Source of the DNA: Chloroflexota bacterium
GTDB lineage: Bacteria > Chloroflexota > Anaerolineae > Anaerolineales > Villigracilaceae
Assembly (NCBI GenBank): GCA_021796315.1
Contig: JAJYOH010000068.1
Coordinates: forward strand, 1 to 16,404
DNA length: 16,404 nt
Direction of reading: 5' to 3'
The position numbers and the translations under genes are program-made. Positions 14,279 through 16,404 of the stretch are shown here, piece after piece (positions within the stretch are counted from its first letter, which is position 1; the number at the start of each line of letters is the position of its first letter). A model generated the notes under the pieces. It was not told where the DNA came from, ran no database searches, and saw nothing but the letters and a program-made list of their open reading frames with translations.

Positions 14279-15217
14279 ATGAAAAAATTATTTCCCATCC
14301 TAATGGCGCTGGCTCTCATCAGCACCGCCTGCCAATTGGGTGGCGGTCAGGCACAACCCACGCCATTGTCTGTTCCGACTGCCTTCCCAACCAACGCGCC
14401 CGTCGCATTAAATCCAACAGCCCAGCCGTCAGGCAATAACCAGGCTGCTGGAAGCGAGCGCACTTCCGCCGATGGAATGACCGAAATCTTCGTCCCAGCT
14501 GGCACCTTCCAAATGGGTGGTGTAGACCCTGCTGCAGCAGAAAATGAAAAGCCGGTCCATAAAGTAACAATGCATGCCTTCTGGATGGACAAATTCGAAG
14601 TCACCAATGCAATGTATCTTCAATGTGTAAAAGCGGGCGCGTGCCCTCCTCCGCAAGCTCTCAAATCTGAGACCCGCGTTTCATACTTTAATAATCCCGA
14701 CTTCAACGATTATCCTGTGGTTGAAGTAACCTGGGGTGAGGCAGATACATACTGCAAGTGGGCTGGTCGCCGCCTGCCATCCGAAGCCGAATGGGAACGC
14801 TCTGCTCGCGGTGATACTATCAATACTTATCCGTGGGGTGAGCAACAGCCTGACGCTACACTTGCCAACTTCAACTATCAGCTCGGCGATACAGCCCGCG
14901 TCGGTTCTTATCCCGCTGGCGCCAGCCCATTTGGAATTATGGATCTGGCCGGCAACGTTGCTGAGTGGGTAAACGATTATTTCCAGGAAAATTACTATTC
15001 GAATGGTCCGGCTACCAATCCGAGTGGCCCGCTTGCTCGCTCGAATTTCTTCAACCGTGTAGTACGCGGAGGCACATTTGCTGATGCCGCAAGAGACATC
15101 CGTGTGTCCAAGCGCTCGCAGGTGTTAGGACCAAACCCGCAAGCTAACCAAGGTTCAGCCGCCTACTTCGGTGATTTCTCACCTCGAATTGGATTCCGCT
15201 GCGCTTCGGACAATTAG
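14279..15217 (+). CDS. Lipoprotein with sulfatase-modifying-factor (FGE-fold) domain
   Basis: A 312-residue lipoprotein (lipobox STAC, C18) with a Pro/Thr/Asn spacer (about 26-60) and a full FGE-sulfatase domain (about 66-309). Hallmarks are 'IFVPAGTFQMGG' (70-81), 'VTNAMY', 'YPVVEVTWGEADTYCKWAGRRLPSEAEWERSARG' segments (145-178), 'PFGIMDLAGNVAEWV' (217-231), RGGTF (263-267) and IGFRCA (304-309). True formylglycine-generating enzymes use a copper-binding cysteine pair; here C308 matches one, but the position five residues before it is R303. It is therefore probably not an FGE but one of the many FGE-fold proteins with binding or unknown function. AAGGAG at 14266-14271, seven bases before the ATG, fixes the start; a terminator follows. 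Confidence 0.9.
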   Translation: MKKLFPILMALALISTACQLGGGQAQPTPLSVPTAFPTNAPVALNPTAQPSGNNQAAGSERTSADGMTEIFVPAGTFQMGGVDPAAAENEKPVHKVTMHAFWMDKFEVTNAMYLQCVKAGACPPPQALKSETRVSYFNNPDFNDYPVVEVTWGEADTYCKWAGRRLPSEAEWERSARGDTINTYPWGEQQPDATLANFNYQLGDTARVGSYPAGASPFGIMDLAGNVAEWVNDYFQENYYSNGPATNPSGPLARSNFFNRVVRGGTFADAARDIRVSKRSQVLGPNPQANQGSAAYFGDFSPRIGFRCASDN

Positions 15218-15246
15218 TAATAATATTTAGAAGACAATTAGAATAT

Positions 15247-15278
15247 GGGCTGTCCACAAAAAATGGACAGCCCTTTTT
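15247..15278 (+). terminator. Intrinsic terminator after the FGE-fold lipoprotein
   Basis: GGGCTGTCCA (15247-15256) pairs perfectly with TGGACAGCCC (15264-15273) around CAAAAAA, followed by T5 (15274-15278). Confidence 0.93.
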
Positions 15279-15328
15279 ATTTACTTGTGCCCAGTCTTTA
15301 CACAAAACAGATTTGGATATGCACATTA

Positions 15329-15357
15329 TTGACACGTCGTTTCCTTTGCGGTATCAT
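15329..15357 (+). promoter_or_regulatory. Near-consensus promoter of tRNA-Lys
   Basis: TTGACA (15329-15334), 17 bases, TATCAT (15352-15357): a perfect -35, a good -10 and ideal spacing. The -10 box ends 14 bases before the mature tRNA 5' end, implying a very short leader. It is the best sigma-70 promoter in the window. Confidence 0.85.
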
Positions 15358-15371
15358 ACCGTGCGCGTCAA

Positions 15372-15443
<72 letters not shown>

Positions 15444-15447
15444 CACG

Positions 15448-15479
15448 CAAACATCCCTCAATAGAGGGATGTTTGTTTT
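15448..15479 (+). terminator. Intrinsic terminator after tRNA-Lys
   Basis: CAAACATCCCTC (15448-15459) pairs perfectly with GAGGGATGTTTG (15464-15475) around AATA, followed by T4. On the opposite strand it lacks a T-tract, so it is not an obvious terminator for thrS. Confidence 0.88.
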
Positions 15480-15506
15480 ATATCCTGCAAAATCCTGACC
15501 TACTGA

Positions 15507-16404
15507 TTACAACTCACTCGATCTCTTCGCAATTCGATCCTTTACTCTCATCTCAAAATCGGCGAGTGGAATATTATTTTGTTGCGAGCCGTCCCGTACA
15601 CGCAAAGAGATTTGCCCGGCTTTCATTTCGTTTTCACCGATGACGATCATGTACGGCACTTTCATCAATTGCGCCTGGCGGATCTTGGCGTTCATGCGCT
15701 GGGCGCTGATGTCTGCGCTGACACGGATGCCCTGGTCGCGCAATTGCTGGACGATGTTTTGTGCGTACTCGTTCTGTCCGTCCGTGATCGGGATGACGCG
15801 CGCCTGTTCAGGCGAAAGCCAAACGGGAAAATTCCCGGCGTAGTGTTCCAACAGGAAACCGACCATGCGTTCATGCGTCGAGAGCGGCGCGCGATGAATG
15901 CACAGCGGGACTTCATCGTGGCCTTCCTTGTTCGTGAATTTCAGGTCGAATCGTTCAGGAACGGCAAAGTCAACTTGATTCGTGGCCAGCGAAAATTCGC
16001 GTCCAATCGCCGACCAAATCTGCACATCGATCTTGGGACCATAAAACGCAGCTTCGTCTTCGCGTTCAACATACGGAACGCCGCCGTTATCCATGGCGCG
16101 GCGCACCATGTCTTCGGTTTTGATCCACAGGCGTTCGTTATCGACATATTTTTTGCCGAGTCCGGCTTTGCCATGCAGGGACAGTCGCATCACATACTTG
16201 TCGATTCCGAATAACTCAAAGTATTTGTGATACAAAGCGATCACGCCCATGAATTCCTGTTCGAACTGATCTTCACCGCAATAGATGTGAGCATCGTTCA
16301 TCTGCATCGAGCGGACGCGCATCAGGCCGAAGAGTTCGCCCGACTTTTCATAACGGTAGCACGTTCCATATTCCGCGAGACGAACCGGAAGATCACGATA
16401 AGAG
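15507..16404 (-). CDS. thrS: Threonyl-tRNA synthetase, C-terminal part (5' end beyond window)
   Basis: A class II synthetase that charges tRNA-Thr. The frame is open to the window edge: before the internal Met at 16322 it reads SYRDLPVRLAE and 'GTCYRYEKSGELFGLMRVR', which is class II motif 2. Also visible are NDAHIYC (zinc-ligand His), 'AAFYGPKIDVQI', motif 3 region CIHRAPLSTHERMVGFLLEHY (zinc-ligand His and catalytic Arg) and the anticodon-binding HGTP domain from 'NFPVWLSPEQARVIPI' to the end. The editing and TGS regions would lie outside the window. After motif 2, 'SMQMNDAH' replaces the more usual 'GFTQDDAH', and motif 3 has STHER where E. coli has GSMER. It converges on the tRNA-Lys gene. 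Confidence 0.96.
   Translation of the reverse strand, partial: SYRDLPVRLAEYGTCYRYEKSGELFGLMRVRSMQMNDAHIYCGEDQFEQEFMGVIALYHKYFELFGIDKYVMRLSLHGKAGLGKKYVDNERLWIKTEDMVRRAMDNGGVPYVEREDEAAFYGPKIDVQIWSAIGREFSLATNQVDFAVPERFDLKFTNKEGHDEVPLCIHRAPLSTHERMVGFLLEHYAGNFPVWLSPEQARVIPITDGQNEYAQNIVQQLRDQGIRVSADISAQRMNAKIRQAQLMKVPYMIVIGENEMKAGQISLRVRDGSQQNNIPLADFEMRVKDRIAKRSSEL

Noticed and set aside
14167..14439. 90-residue frame starting ahead of the FGE-fold lipoprotein
   Set aside because: No ribosome-binding site; it overlaps the lipoprotein in another frame, and its extent only reflects an open stretch. I see no separate gene in the leader.
15579..16214. 211-residue plus-strand frame opposite thrS
   Set aside because: thrS motifs on the minus strand are unmistakable; this is its complementary-frame shadow.

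Overview
The window looks like a chromosomal segment of a Chloroflexota bacterium, most likely of the class Anaerolineae. The reasons are the many exported proteins carrying Thr/Pro-rich 'TPTP' linkers, an Ino1-type inositol phosphate synthase, -10 boxes set directly before start codons, and numerous short palindromic intergenic repeats. This placement is inference from gene style, not from a marker gene.

Left part (1-5100): the tail of a probable MntA-like nucleotidyltransferase overlaps a HepT-like (DUF86) toxin gene. Convergent to it is a minus-strand cluster of a GAF-domain histidine kinase, a PfkB-family sugar kinase and an M20-type zinc peptidase. Divergent from the kinase is inositol-3-phosphate synthase (ino1), closed by a clear intrinsic terminator.

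Middle (5100-9790): a polysaccharide-deacetylase-like lipoprotein with an AT-rich central segment, a HINT-type HIT protein, a membrane-anchored LysM/SdrD-B-like protein, an SDR-type threonine dehydrogenase/epimerase, and a lipoprotein with a probable concanavalin-like domain. Between them lie structured repeats, including a three-way-junction element whose two hairpin loops are complementary.

Putative defence segment (9790-12036): a palindromic repeat, then a SPPY-motif DNA methyltransferase, a protein with a PD-(D/E)XK-like nuclease signature but no family I can name, and a 55-residue Cys-rich one-helix membrane protein followed by a terminator. I read the first two as a candidate, possibly undescribed, type II restriction-modification pair. 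It is the most interesting locus here.

Right part (12100-16404): a membrane-anchored C39-like cysteine peptidase fused to TPR-like repeats converges on an OmpR-type response regulator across a shared terminator. The regulator diverges from a sulfatase-modifying-factor (FGE-fold) lipoprotein through overlapping promoters. Then come tRNA-Lys(CTT), with a near-consensus promoter and a terminator, and the 3' part of thrS on the minus strand, cut by the window end.

All calls are from reading the sequence; no database search was run.
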